Source: Burkholderiales bacterium (GTDB lineage: Bacteria; Pseudomonadota; Gammaproteobacteria; Burkholderiales; Casimicrobiaceae). Taken from it: a stretch of DNA of 64,000 bases. The stretch lies in assembly GCA_015075645.1 (NCBI GenBank), contig JABTUF010000005.1:62001-126000 (forward strand), given 5' to 3'. Of the stretch, positions 19,861 to 28,542 are shown piece after piece (position 1 is the stretch's first letter; each line of letters starts with the position of its first letter). The position numbers and the translations under genes were made by a program. The notes under the pieces were generated by a model that had not been told where the DNA came from, made no database searches, and worked only from the letters and a program-made list of their open reading frames with translations.

Positions 19861-20646
19861 TCATCGGTCCCGTCCGCGGCCGGATGCCCCGCCCGTCGTC
19901 CGGCGGTGCGGCTTGACGGATGCGGCGGCACGCATCGACGGGCGGGCGCTGCCCTGCGGCTCGAGGCTGCGCTGGAATTCCCGGGCCACGCGCGCGAGGT
20001 GACGGTGCATCGCGTCGCGTGCGCCGTCGCCGTCGCCGGCGGCGAGCGCCTCGACGATCGCCGCGTGGTCGACGATCGTGCGCGCCCGCAGTTCCGGCGT
20101 CTGGAAATGGCGCTCGATGCGCGTCCACAGTTCGCCGCGGCGCGCGTCCCAGAGATCGGCGACGACCTGCACCAGCGCGCTGTTCCGCGTCGCCTCGGCG
20201 ATGCGGAGGTGAAAGGTCCGATCGGCGTCGTCGCCGCGGGCGAAGTCGCCGCCGGCGCCGCGCATCGTGTCGATCGTCGCCCGGAGCGCGGCGATGTCGC
20301 CGGACTTCATCGTGCGGGCCGCGGCGTGGGCGATCTCGCCTTCGATCAGGCTGCGCGCGGAGAGGAGGTCGAACGGACCCGGACCCGCGTCGGCGGTGCG
20401 CTCGGCGGCCGGCGCCCACGCGCGCACGAAGATGCCGTTGCCGACGCGGACCTCGACCCGGCCGGCGATCTCGAGCGAGATGATGGCCTCGCGCACCGAG
20501 GTGCGCGACACGCGCAGCGCGGTCGCGAGTTCGCGCTCCGCGGGGAGGCGCGATCCGGCCGCGTACTCGCCGGCGTCGATCAACGCGGCGATCTGGTCGG
20601 CGATGCGACGGTAGAGCCTCTGCGGCTCCACCACGGTCAGCGGCAC
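19861..20646 (-). CDS. GntR-family transcriptional regulator with FCD ligand domain
   Basis: A 261-residue regulator. Residues about 10-75 are a winged helix-turn-helix with RLPAERELATALRVSRTSVREAIISLE, the GntR signature. The rest is an all-helical FCD domain, where metal-bound carboxylates (sugar acids, organic acids) act as ligands in this subfamily. It is the first gene upstream of the importer/uronate operon on the same strand, 148 bases before the binding-protein gene, so it probably controls that operon, as ExuR/UxuR do in other bacteria. A TGGT-N3-ACCA palindrome lies 120 bases upstream. Confidence 0.92.
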   Translation of the reverse strand: MPLTVVEPQRLYRRIADQIAALIDAGEYAAGSRLPAERELATALRVSRTSVREAIISLEIAGRVEVRVGNGIFVRAWAPAAERTADAGPGPFDLLSARSLIEGEIAHAAARTMKSGDIAALRATIDTMRGAGGDFARGDDADRTFHLRIAEATRNSALVQVVADLWDARRGELWTRIERHFQTPELRARTIVDHAAIVEALAAGDGDGARDAMHRHLARVAREFQRSLEPQGSARPSMRAAASVKPHRRTTGGASGRGRDR

Positions 20647-20766
20647 GGTCGGACCCTCCGTCCGGAGCCCGGCAGGGGCTCCGGTGCGCCGGACCGGCTT
20701 CTTCCGCGTACGGCGGCGGTCCTCAAGGCGCGCGCGAACTCTAACGCCGCCGCGGTCCAGCGGTCA

Positions 20767-20781
20767 AGTGGTCCAACCACT
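20767..20781. promoter_or_regulatory. Candidate GntR/FCD operator
   Basis: A perfect 15-base palindrome AGTGGTCCAACCACT containing TGGT-CCA-ACCA, the half-site arrangement bound by FCD-type GntR regulators such as UxuR, LldR and FadR relatives. It sits upstream of the GntR gene and 14 bases after the moaC stop codon. Autoregulation is the simplest reading. Confidence 0.6.
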
Positions 20782-20795
20782 ACCTGGACCCGCGC

Positions 20796-21341
20796 CTACG
20801 GGGCGAGGAAATGCCCGGACCGGCCGCCGCGCTTCTCGAGCAACCGGACCGCCTCGATGCGCATCTCCCGATCGACCGCCTTGCACATGTCGTAGATGGT
20901 GAGGAGTCCGACCGCGGCACCGGTGAGCGCTTCCATTTCGACGCCGGTCGGGCCGGTCGTCTCGGCGGTGACCTCGATCTCCACGGCGGATGCCGCGTCG
21001 TCGAACCGGAAATCGACCGCCAGCCGCGAGAGCGGCAGCGGATGGCAGAGCGGGATCAGGTCCGAGGCGCGCTTCGCCGCGCCGATCGCGGCGATCCGCG
21101 CCACGCCGAGCACGTCGCCCTTGGCCGCGCCGCCGCCGCGCACCTTGTCGAGCGTCGCGCGCGCCATCGCGATTCGACCGGCCGCGCGCGCCACGCGACG
21201 GGTCGCGGGCTTCGCCCCCACGTCGACCATGTGCGCCTGCCCCGATCGATCGAAGTGGGTAAAATCCTCCGACGCGGGCGAACGCGGGGACGATGCGCGC
21301 GGGGTTCGCGGGGAGCTTCGCGGGGAGCTTCGCTTCGACAC
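20796..21341 (-). CDS. moaC: Cyclic pyranopterin monophosphate synthase
   Basis: The conserved body, from [16 protein letters not shown] to the C-terminus, is clearly Moa[30 protein letters not shown] and [22 protein letters not shown] are family signatures, and the enzyme makes cyclic pyranopterin monophosphate in molybdenum cofactor synthesis. The start is unsettled. No start codon lies just before the conserved FTHFD block; candidates are GTG 21341 (used here), ATG 21395, or the internal ATG 21230 that would lose the conserved front. A GGAGG sits at about 21265-21270 with no start codon at the right distance. No other molybdenum cofactor gene is nearby. Confidence 0.85.
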   Translation of the reverse strand: MSKRSSPRSSPRTPRASSPRSPASEDFTHFDRSGQAHMVDVGAKPATRRVARAAGRIAMARATLDKVRGGGAAKGDVLGVARIAAIGAAKRASDLIPLCHPLPLSRLAVDFRFDDAASAVEIEVTAETTGPTGVEMEALTGAAVGLLTIYDMCKAVDREMRIEAVRLLEKRGGRSGHFLAP

Positions 21342-21401
21342 GGATGGGCGTTCGACCGGCCGCCCGCTGAACTCCTGCGGCCATTCGGCCATCATAGCAG
21401 C

Positions 21402-22982
21402 ATGCCCCGGCCCCCCTACTCCCGCTTCTTGCCGGCAACGGCCGCGCGCGTCCTGTGCGCGGCGTTGTCGTTCGCGCTCGCGGCGCCGCCGGTCGCCGCC
21501 GCCGACCCGCCGGGCGTCTTCGGCGCCGCCCCGCCCGAATCGCCTGCGCCCGCGCGGCCCGACGCGACCTTTCCGCGCCGCAACGCGCCGCTGCCGGATC
21601 TCGGCGATTCCGCCACGGTCGGACTGTCGCCCGCGCAGGAGCGCAAGCTCGGCGAGACGGTGCTAAAGCAGATCCGCGCCTCGGGCGGCTACCTGAACGA
21701 CCCCGAGGTCAACGACTACCTGAACGAACTCGGCGCGCGCCTGGTCGCCGCGCGCAACGATCCCCGCTACGAGTTCACGTTCTTCGCGGTGCCGGATTCG
21801 TCGATCAACGCCTTCGCGATTCCCGGCGGCTTCATCGGCGTCAACACCGGCCTGATCCTGCTCGCGCAAAACGAATCCGAACTCGCGAGCGTGCTCGCGC
21901 ACGAGATCACGCACGTCACGCAGAACCACATGGCGCGTCTGATGGAGGCGCAGAAGAACAACGTCTGGATGTCGCTCGCCGCGCTCGCCGTCGCGATCAT
22001 CGCTGCGCGCTCCGACTCGAAGTCGGGCAACGACGCGGCGAGCGCGGCGATCGCCTCCGCACAGGCGCTCTCGATGCAGAACGCCCTCAACTTCACGCGC
22101 GAGAACGAACAGGAGGCCGATCGCATCGGCTTCCAGCGCCTCGAACTCGCGGGCTTCGACGTGAACGCGGCCGGTACGGTGATGGAGCGGCTGCAGAAGG
22201 CCACGCGTTTCGCGGACGGCACGATGCCGTCCTACCTGCGCACCCACCCGGTCACCTACGAGCGCATCGCCGAGGCGCGCGCGCGCGCGGCGGGCGCCCC
22301 CTACCGCCAGGTCGCCGACTCGCTCGACTTCCAGATGGTGCGCGCGCTGCTGCGGAGCTACGCCGGTTCCCCCGGCGAGGCCGTCGCCTGGTTCGACAGC
22401 GCGATCGGGGAACGCAAGTACAACAGCGAGGTCGCCGCGCGCTACGGGCTCGTCGCCTCGCTGCTGCGCGACGGCAAGATCGCGCGGGCCGAGGACGCGC
22501 TCGCCGAACTCGAGAAGATCGCTCCGGCGCACCCGATGATCGAGGCCATGGCCGGGCACGTGCTGCTGGAGGCGGGCGAAGCCGATCGGGCGGTCGCGCG
22601 CTTCGAGTCCGCGCTCGCGCGCTACCCGAACAAGATGCAACTCGTCTACGACTATCCCGAGGCCCTGATCCGGGCCGGCAGGCCGCGGCAGGCCGCCGCG
22701 GTCGCGGAAGCGCAGTTGCAGCGCTTTCCTGCCGATGGTCCGTTGCACGAGATCGCCGCCAAGGCCTACGCCGCGACGAACCAGCCCGCGAAGCAGCACC
22801 GCCACCTGGGAGAGTACTACGCGTGGCTCGGCAACTACCCGCTGGCGATCGACCAGCTCGAGCTCGCGGCGAAATCGCCCGACGCGAACTTCTACGAGAG
22901 TTCGGTGGTCGAAACCCGCCTGCGCGCGCTCCGCAAGGAACAGGCCGACCAGCAGAAGGAAGGATTCGGTCGCACGGGTTGA
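21402..22982 (+). CDS. M48-family metalloprotease with TPR region (BepA/YfgC-like)
   Basis: A 526-residue exported protein. A signal peptide (residues 1-34) is followed by a Pro-rich linker, then the M48 peptidase domain with the zinc motif [10 protein letters not shown] near residues 167-176, and a second Glu in [10 protein letters not shown]. The second half (from about 310) holds tetratricopeptide repeats. This layout is that of BepA/YfgC, a periplasmic chaperone-protease that assists and degrades outer-membrane proteins during assembly. The ATG 21402 gives the signal peptide; longer upstream frames are rejected. It is divergent from moaC. Confidence 0.93.
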   Translation: MPRPPYSRFLPATAARVLCAALSFALAAPPVAAADPPGVFGAAPPESPAPARPDATFPRRNAPLPDLGDSATVGLSPAQERKLGETVLKQIRASGGYLNDPEVNDYLNELGARLVAARNDPRYEFTFFAVPDSSINAFAIPGGFIGVNTGLILLAQNESELASVLAHEITHVTQNHMARLMEAQKNNVWMSLAALAVAIIAARSDSKSGNDAASAAIASAQALSMQNALNFTRENEQEADRIGFQRLELAGFDVNAAGTVMERLQKATRFADGTMPSYLRTHPVTYERIAEARARAAGAPYRQVADSLDFQMVRALLRSYAGSPGEAVAWFDSAIGERKYNSEVAARYGLVASLLRDGKIARAEDALAELEKIAPAHPMIEAMAGHVLLEAGEADRAVARFESALARYPNKMQLVYDYPEALIRAGRPRQAAAVAEAQLQRFPADGPLHEIAAKAYAATNQPAKQHRHLGEYYAWLGNYPLAIDQLELAAKSPDANFYESSVVETRLRALRKEQADQQKEGFGRTG

Positions 22983-23032
22983 ATGCGGCGTGGATCGCCC
23001 GATCTCCTCCCATCTCCCGCTTCCGACGCCCG

Positions 23033-24604
23033 ATGCTCTCCGCCGCACCTTCCCGCCGCCGCCCCTGGCAGAAGCCGTTCCTGCTCGCCCTCGCGGCCGC
23101 CGTCGCGATTGCCGCCGCCTGGGGCGGATGGTCGTGGTACGCGCGCGGCGCAGCGGCGCCCGCGTGGCGGCTCGCGAAGGTGGAGCGGGGCTCGATCGCG
23201 CAGGTGGTGTCGGCCTCCGGCACGCTGCAGGCGGTGACCACCGTCCAGGTCGGCTCGACGATCTCCGGCCAGATCAAGGAGATCCTCGTCGACTTCAACA
23301 GCGTGGTCCGCAAGGGCCAGTTGCTCGCGCGCATCGATCCGCAGTCCTACGAGCTTCGCGTGAGGCAGGCGGAAGCGGACCTCGAGGCGGCGCGCACCGC
23401 GTACCTGCAGCGTCAGAGCGACGCCCTGGCGATGCGCTCGCAGGCCGTACGCGCACGCATCGCGGCCGAGGACGCGAAGACCGACCTCGAACGCAAGGAG
23501 TCGCTCGTGGGCAAGGGTTTCATCTCGCCGGCCGAGCGCGACAAGGCGCGCTACACGGCGCGGGGCGCCGACGAAGCGGTCCGCACCGCCGAGGCGCAGG
23601 TGAAGTCGGCGGACGCGCAGGTCGCCAACGCGGCGGCGACGGCAAAGCAGCGCGAGGCGGCGCTCGCCTCGGCGCGGAACGACCTCGACAAGACCGAGAT
23701 CACCGCCCCGGTCGACGGCGTGGTGATCTCGCGCCAGGTCGATGCCGGCCAGACGGTGGCCGCGAGCCTCAACACGCCGACGCTCTTCACGATCGCGCAG
23801 GACCTGCGCAAGATGCAGGTCGCCGTCGCGATCGACGAGACCGACATCGGCAAGATCCGTCCCGACCAGCGCGCGACCTTCAGCGTCGACGCCTGGCCCG
23901 GCCGCAGCTTCGACGGCCGGGTCGACCAGATCCGCAAGGCGGCGGCCACCGTGCAGAACGTCGTCACCTACACGGTGATCGTCGAGACGCCCAATCCCGA
24001 CCTGCGACTCGTGCCCGGCATGACGGCGAACGTGCGCATCGTCACCGACAGCCGCGAGAACGTGCTCAAGGTCGCGAACGCCGCGCTGCGCTGGCGTCCT
24101 GCGGGCACGTCAGCGTCCCCGGAGGCGGCGGGTGCGGCGGGAGGCGCCCCGGGCGGCGACGCCGCGGCCCGCCGCCAGAAGCTCGTCGACGATTTGAAGC
24201 TCGACGCGGCGCAGGCGGCGCGCGTGGACGAGATCACCGCGGAGTCCCGCAGCCGCTTCGCCGAACTGCGCGACCTGAACGACGCCGACCGGCGCCAGCG
24301 CGGCGAACGCTTGCGCGCGGAGGTACGCCAGAAGATCTCCTCGATCCTCAACGCGGACCAGCAGAAGCGCTACGCGGAGATCGTCGCGGCCGAGACCGGC
24401 CGTGCGACCAGCGGCTCGGGGCGCGTGTACCGGCTCGTCGACGGCAAGCCCGCGGAGGTCGTCCTGCGCACCGGCCTCACCGACGGCAACGCGACCGAGG
24501 TCGTCTCGGGTCCGCTCGCCGAAGGCGACGAGGTCATCGTCGGCACGCAGTTGCCGAACGCGCCGGCCGCGAAGGCGTCGAGCGCGCCGCGGATGCCGTT
24601 CTAG
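23033..24604 (+). CDS. MacA-like periplasmic adaptor with a Spy-like insertion
   Basis: A 523-residue membrane fusion protein. One N-terminal membrane anchor (residues 14-38) is followed by the lipoyl half-motif [21 protein letters not shown], a long coiled-coil hairpin (about 100-225), the second lipoyl half ([13 protein letters not shown]) and beta-barrel parts with [15 protein letters not shown]. Residues about 355-462 are an insertion unlike ordinary MacA: a Gly/Ala/Pro linker then helices with two LTxxQ-like motifs (LKLDAAQ and [10 protein letters not shown]), as in Spy/CpxP proteins. It should link the ABC exporter encoded by the next two genes to an outer-membrane channel that is not in the window. 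Confidence 0.9.
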   Translation: MLSAAPSRRRPWQKPFLLALAAAVAIAAAWGGWSWYARGAAAPAWRLAKVERGSIAQVVSASGTLQAVTTVQVGSTISGQIKEILVDFNSVVRKGQLLARIDPQSYELRVRQAEADLEAARTAYLQRQSDALAMRSQAVRARIAAEDAKTDLERKESLVGKGFISPAERDKARYTARGADEAVRTAEAQVKSADAQVANAAATAKQREAALASARNDLDKTEITAPVDGVVISRQVDAGQTVAASLNTPTLFTIAQDLRKMQVAVAIDETDIGKIRPDQRATFSVDAWPGRSFDGRVDQIRKAAATVQNVVTYTVIVETPNPDLRLVPGMTANVRIVTDSRENVLKVANAALRWRPAGTSASPEAAGAAGGAPGGDAAARRQKLVDDLKLDAAQAARVDEITAESRSRFAELRDLNDADRRQRGERLRAEVRQKISSILNADQQKRYAEIVAAETGRATSGSGRVYRLVDGKPAEVVLRTGLTDGNATEVVSGPLAEGDEVIVGTQLPNAPAAKASSAPRMPF

Positions 24605-24671
24605 CCGACGGCGGACCCGGCATGCGTTGCCGCATCGACCTTCGCCGTCCAGTTCTCCTCCCGCGCATTCG

Positions 24672-25436
24672 ATGACCGACCTTCCGCCGCTGATTCGCAC
24701 CCGGGACCTCGTCAAGGTCTACCGGATGGGCGAGACCGAGGTGCGCGCGCTCGCCGGCGTCTCGCTCGACATCGGACGAGGGGAGTTCGTCGCGGTGATG
24801 GGGCCTTCGGGCTCGGGCAAGTCGACGTTCATGAACGTCGTGGGCTGCCTCGACGTGCCGACCTCCGGCCGCTACGAACTCGACGGCGAGGACGTCGCGG
24901 AGCTCGACGCCGATGCGCTCGCCTCGATCCGCAACCGCAAGGTCGGCTTCGTGTTCCAGCAGTTCAACCTGCTGCCGCGCACTTCCGCGCTCGACAACGT
25001 CGAACTCCCTCTGCTCTACGCCGGCGTGCCGGCGGTCGAACGTCACGAGCGGGCGCGCCATCGACTCGCGCAGGTCGGGCTCGCGGACCGCGAGGACCAC
25101 CATCCCGCGCAGCTCTCGGGCGGCCAGCAGCAGCGCGTCGCGATCGCCCGCGCGCTCGTGAACGACCCGAAGCTGATCCTCGCCGACGAGCCGACCGGGG
25201 CCCTCGATTCGGCGACGAGCCTCGAGGTGATGGCGCTGCTGCAGGCACTGAACCGCGAGGGCATCACGATCGTGCTGGTCACCCACGAACCCGACATCGC
25301 CGACCACGCCTCGCGGACCATCACGTTCCGCGACGGTCACGTGGTCGCCGACGCGCGCCATTCGCCGAAGTCGGCGCCGGCGGGGGCGCGAAGTTCCGGC
25401 ACGGCGCGCGACGCCTGGCAACGCCCGCCGCCGTGA
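24672..25436 (+). CDS. ABC exporter ATP-binding protein (MacB-type, LolD-like)
   Basis: A 254-residue ATPase with Walker [12 protein letters not shown]-loop [17 protein letters not shown], signature [15 protein letters not shown], Walker [14 protein letters not shown] and H-loop [12 protein letters not shown]. The DEPTGALD string and NLLPRTSA loop are typical of the MacB/LolD subfamily. It starts 67 bases after the adaptor and its stop overlaps the permease start as GTGA, so the ATPase and permease, fused in E. coli MacB, are separate polypeptides here. Confidence 0.95.
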   Translation: MTDLPPLIRTRDLVKVYRMGETEVRALAGVSLDIGRGEFVAVMGPSGSGKSTFMNVVGCLDVPTSGRYELDGEDVAELDADALASIRNRKVGFVFQQFNLLPRTSALDNVELPLLYAGVPAVERHERARHRLAQVGLADREDHHPAQLSGGQQQRVAIARALVNDPKLILADEPTGALDSATSLEVMALLQALNREGITIVLVTHEPDIADHASRTITFRDGHVVADARHSPKSAPAGARSSGTARDAWQRPPP

Positions 25437-26665
25437 GCTTCCTCGCCACCCTCCGCATCGCGCTCGCCGCGTTGCGGGTCAACAAGCTCCGCAGCGCGCT
25501 GACGATGCTCGGCATCATCATCGGCGTCGGCGCGGTGATCGCGATGACCGCCATCGGCGCAGGCGCGCAGGCGCGCGTCGAGGACCAGATCAAGAGCCTG
25601 GGATCGAATCTCATCATCGTGCTGCCGGGCAACCTCACCTCGGGCGGCGTGCGGATGGGGTTCGGCTCCCAGCTCACGCTCTCCGAGGACGACGCGACCG
25701 CGCTGCCGCGGGAGATCGCCGAGATCGAGGTCGCGGCGCCGCAGCTTCGTGGCGCCGGGCAGGTCGTCTACGGCAACAGCAACTGGTCGACGCAGATCCT
25801 CGGCGTGACTTCGGACTACCTGATCGCGCGCGAATGGCCGCTCGTCTCGGGACGCGCGTTCACCGCGGCCGAACAGGACGGCGCCGCCAAGGTGGCGCTC
25901 CTCGGACAGACCGTGGCGCGCACGCTCTTCGGCGAATCCGACGCGGTCGGCGAGATCGTGCGCATCCGCAACGTGCCGCACGAGGTGATCGGCGTGCTCG
26001 ACCGCAAGGGGCAGAGCATGATCGGGCAGGATCAGGACGACGTGGCGCTGATCCCGATCTCGACCGCCCGCAAGCGCGTCCTCGGCGGGCGGCAGGTGCA
26101 CAACCGCAACGTGTCGTCGATCACCGTCAAGGTGCGCGCCGGCGCCGACGTCGGGCAGGCCGAGCAGCTGATGCGCGACCTCCTCCGCCAGCGCCACAAG
26201 CTGCAGGCGAACCAGGAGGACGACTTCTTCGTGCGCAACCTGTCCGAGGTCCTCGCGGCGCAGGAGGCGAGTTCGAAGGTGCTCGCGATCCTGCTCGCGG
26301 CGATCGCCTCGGTGTCGCTCGTGGTCGGCGGCATCGGCATCATGAACATCATGCTGGTGTCGGTGACCGAACGCACGCGCGAGATCGGGCTGCGCATGGC
26401 CGTCGGGGCGCGGGGCCGCGACATCCTGATGCAGTTCCTCGTCGAGGCGGTGACGCTCTCGCTGATCGGCGGCCTCGTCGGCATCGTGCTCGGGGCCATC
26501 GCGTCGGTCGCGGTCGGCGCGTTCGCCGGGTGGCGCACCGAACTCGGCGCGGGTTCGGTGCTGCTCGCGTTCGGCTTCGCCGCGGCGATCGGCGTGTTCT
26601 TCGGCTTCTACCCGGCACGCAAGGCCGCGCGGCTCGCGCCGATCGACGCGCTGCGGCACGAGTGA
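25433..26665 (+). CDS. ABC exporter permease (MacB/FtsX type)
   Basis: A 410-residue membrane protein starting at GTG 25433, which overlaps the ATPase stop. The first membrane span carries the [20 protein letters not shown] motif of MacB, followed by a large periplasmic domain (about residues 45-280), and three more spans near the C-terminus around [39 protein letters not shown], which is the FtsX domain signature. With the ATPase and MacA-like adaptor it forms a tripartite exporter for an unknown substrate (macrolide, siderophore, peptide or lipid in other systems). Confidence 0.95.
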   Translation: MSFLATLRIALAALRVNKLRSALTMLGIIIGVGAVIAMTAIGAGAQARVEDQIKSLGSNLIIVLPGNLTSGGVRMGFGSQLTLSEDDATALPREIAEIEVAAPQLRGAGQVVYGNSNWSTQILGVTSDYLIAREWPLVSGRAFTAAEQDGAAKVALLGQTVARTLFGESDAVGEIVRIRNVPHEVIGVLDRKGQSMIGQDQDDVALIPISTARKRVLGGRQVHNRNVSSITVKVRAGADVGQAEQLMRDLLRQRHKLQANQEDDFFVRNLSEVLAAQEASSKVLAILLAAIASVSLVVGGIGIMNIMLVSVTERTREIGLRMAVGARGRDILMQFLVEAVTLSLIGGLVGIVLGAIASVAVGAFAGWRTELGAGSVLLAFGFAAAIGVFFGFYPARKAARLAPIDALRHE

Positions 26666-26681
26666 CGCAGCAGGCCCGGGT

Positions 26682-27635
26682 TCAACCGGATACGCCGGCG
26701 GCGTCGAGCGCGCGCATCGCATCCGCGTCCAGCGCGAGCCGCGCCGCGCCCATCAGCTCCTCCAGCTGGGCGACCGAGGTCGCGCTCGCGATCGGCGCGG
26801 CGATGCCGGGCTTCGCCATCAGCCACGCCAGCGCGACCTGCGCCATCGTCGCGCCGCAGCGCGAGGACACCCGATCGAGTGCCGCGAGCACCGCCACGCC
26901 CCTGGCGTCGAGGTACTTCGCGATGCCCGGCCCGCGCGCGCTCTTGCGGAAGTCCGCCGGAGAGCGGTACTTGCCGGTGAGGAAGCCGGAGGCGAGCGCG
27001 TAGTAGGGAATCACGCCCAGACCCTCCTTCACGCAGAGTTCCTGAAGCGGCCCCTCGAACGCGTCGCGCACGACGAGGTTGTAGTGCGGCTGCAGCGTCT
27101 CGTAGCGCGGCAGATCGTGCGCGCGGCTCGCCGCCAGCGCGCCGGCCAGCCGACCCGCGTCGAGGTTCGACGCGCCGATCGCGCGCACCTTGCCCGCGCG
27201 CACCAGACGGTCGTAGGCCTCGAGCGTCTCGTCCTGCGGCGTGTCCGGGTCGTCCCAGTGCGACTGGTAGAGGTCGATGCGCTCGATGCGAAGCCGCCGC
27301 AGCGAAGCTTCCACTTCCGCGAGGATGTGTTCGCGCTTCAGGCACTTGTGGCCGAGGCCCGTGTCGGAACCGACCTTGGTCGCGATCAGCACGTCGTCGT
27401 GACGTCCGCGCTTCGCGATCCAGCGGCCGATCACGGCCTCCGACTCGCCGCCCGAGTGCCCGTCCACCCAGCGCGAATACGAGTTGGCCGTGTCGATCAG
27501 GTTGAAGCCGCCGGCGACGAAGGCATCGAGCACCGAATGCGACGTCGCCTCGTCGGCGGTCCAGCCGAACACGTTGCCGCCGAGCGCGAGCGGCGCGGCG
27601 AGGAGGCCGGAGCGGCCGAGGGGTCGTCGTTGCAT
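26682..27635 (-). CDS. Aldo/keto reductase
   Basis: A 317-residue TIM-barrel oxidoreductase, start ATG 27635. Motifs: FNLIDTANSYSRWVDGHSGGESE with the catalytic Asp and Tyr near residues 41-46, the active-site Lys in IATKVGSDTG, and His in DLYQSHWDDPDTPQDETLEAYDRLVRAGKVRAIGASN. It likely reduces an aldehyde or ketone with NADPH. It converges with the exporter permease gene (16-base gap) and is divergent from the NarL-type regulator. Substrate unknown. Confidence 0.92.
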   Translation of the reverse strand: MQRRPLGRSGLLAAPLALGGNVFGWTADEATSHSVLDAFVAGGFNLIDTANSYSRWVDGHSGGESEAVIGRWIAKRGRHDDVLIATKVGSDTGLGHKCLKREHILAEVEASLRRLRIERIDLYQSHWDDPDTPQDETLEAYDRLVRAGKVRAIGASNLDAGRLAGALAASRAHDLPRYETLQPHYNLVVRDAFEGPLQELCVKEGLGVIPYYALASGFLTGKYRSPADFRKSARGPGIAKYLDARGVAVLAALDRVSSRCGATMAQVALAWLMAKPGIAAPIASATSVAQLEELMGAARLALDADAMRALDAAGVSG

Positions 27636-27801
27636 GGCAGGGGAGCGTTCGCGTGAGGACGGATCGGCAGGATCATACCGCCCGCCATCGGACGTCCGGT
27701 CTAGGCCATCGGTCGTAGTCGCGGGCGGAGATCCGACGCGAAGTCGGCGCCGCAAGTCGCTGGCATCCCACGGCAATCCGCGCGCGCCACGGCACGCGAC
27801 C

Positions 27802-27819
27802 CCTGTCAGGACTGACAGG
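27802..27819. promoter_or_regulatory. 18-bp dyad, lux-box-like
   Basis: CCTGTCAG-GA-CTGACAGG is a perfect inverted repeat 70 bases before the response-regulator start. The core CTGT-N8-ACAG has the spacing of classical lux boxes, but it could be the site of another regulator. Its position in a 254-base divergent promoter region supports a regulatory role. Confidence 0.45.
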
Positions 27820-27889
27820 TGCGTTGCGCGAGCCTTCGTCCTAAGGTGTCTCGCGTGGCCCGACCGGGGTCCCACCGAGGGAGACCGCC

Positions 27890-28534
27890 ATGAAGCTCAT
27901 CGTCGTCGACGACCACCCGCTGATCCTCGAGGCGCTCGCGCGCTACGTCGCGGAGGCCGAGCCGCGCTGGACGCTCTGGTGCGCGGCCTCGCGCGACGAA
28001 GCCACGCGCCTGCTCGCGGCGCATCCGGACTGCGACGCCCTGCTTCTCGACCTCGCGCTGCCGGGCACGCGGGGCCTCATGTACCTGGTCGAGCTGCGCC
28101 GCGACCATCCGCGCCTGCCGATCGTCGTGCTCTCCGCGACCCACGACCGCGCGACGATCGACGGCGCGCTGGCCGCGGGCGCGCGCGGCTACGTCGCGAA
28201 GCGCGCCGATGCCGCGGAAGTCGTCGCCGCCGTGAAGGCCGCGCTCGCCGGCAGGCGGCCGGTGGCCTGCGCGTCGGACCCGCGCGCGCAGCCGGCGCGC
28301 GAATGGCCGACGGGACTGTCCGTCGGATTCACCCAGCGCCAGTCCGACGTGCTGCGCCTGCTCGTGCAGGGCATGCCGAACAAGCGCATCTGCCGCGACC
28401 TCGCGCTCTCCGAAGGCACGGTCAAGGTCCATGTCTCGGCCATCCTGAAGGCCTTGAACGTCCACACGCGCACACAGGCGATCGTGGAGCTCGCGCGACG
28501 GGGTGTGGATGCCGGTTCGATTCGCGCGCTCTGA
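27890..28534 (+). CDS. NarL/FixJ-type response regulator
   Basis: A 214-residue two-domain regulator. The receiver domain begins MKLIVVDDHPLILEAL, with phosphoacceptor Asp in LLLDLALPG (about residue 56) and Lys in YVAKRADAAE. The C-terminal LuxR-type helix-turn-helix is FTQRQSDVLRLLVQGMPNKRICRDLALSEGTVKVHVSAILKALNV. A GGGAG site stands before the ATG. It is immediately followed by a hybrid sensor kinase that is probably its partner. Confidence 0.95.
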   Translation: MKLIVVDDHPLILEALARYVAEAEPRWTLWCAASRDEATRLLAAHPDCDALLLDLALPGTRGLMYLVELRRDHPRLPIVVLSATHDRATIDGALAAGARGYVAKRADAAEVVAAVKAALAGRRPVACASDPRAQPAREWPTGLSVGFTQRQSDVLRLLVQGMPNKRICRDLALSEGTVKVHVSAILKALNVHTRTQAIVELARRGVDAGSIRAL

Positions 28535-28542
28535 GCGTCCCG

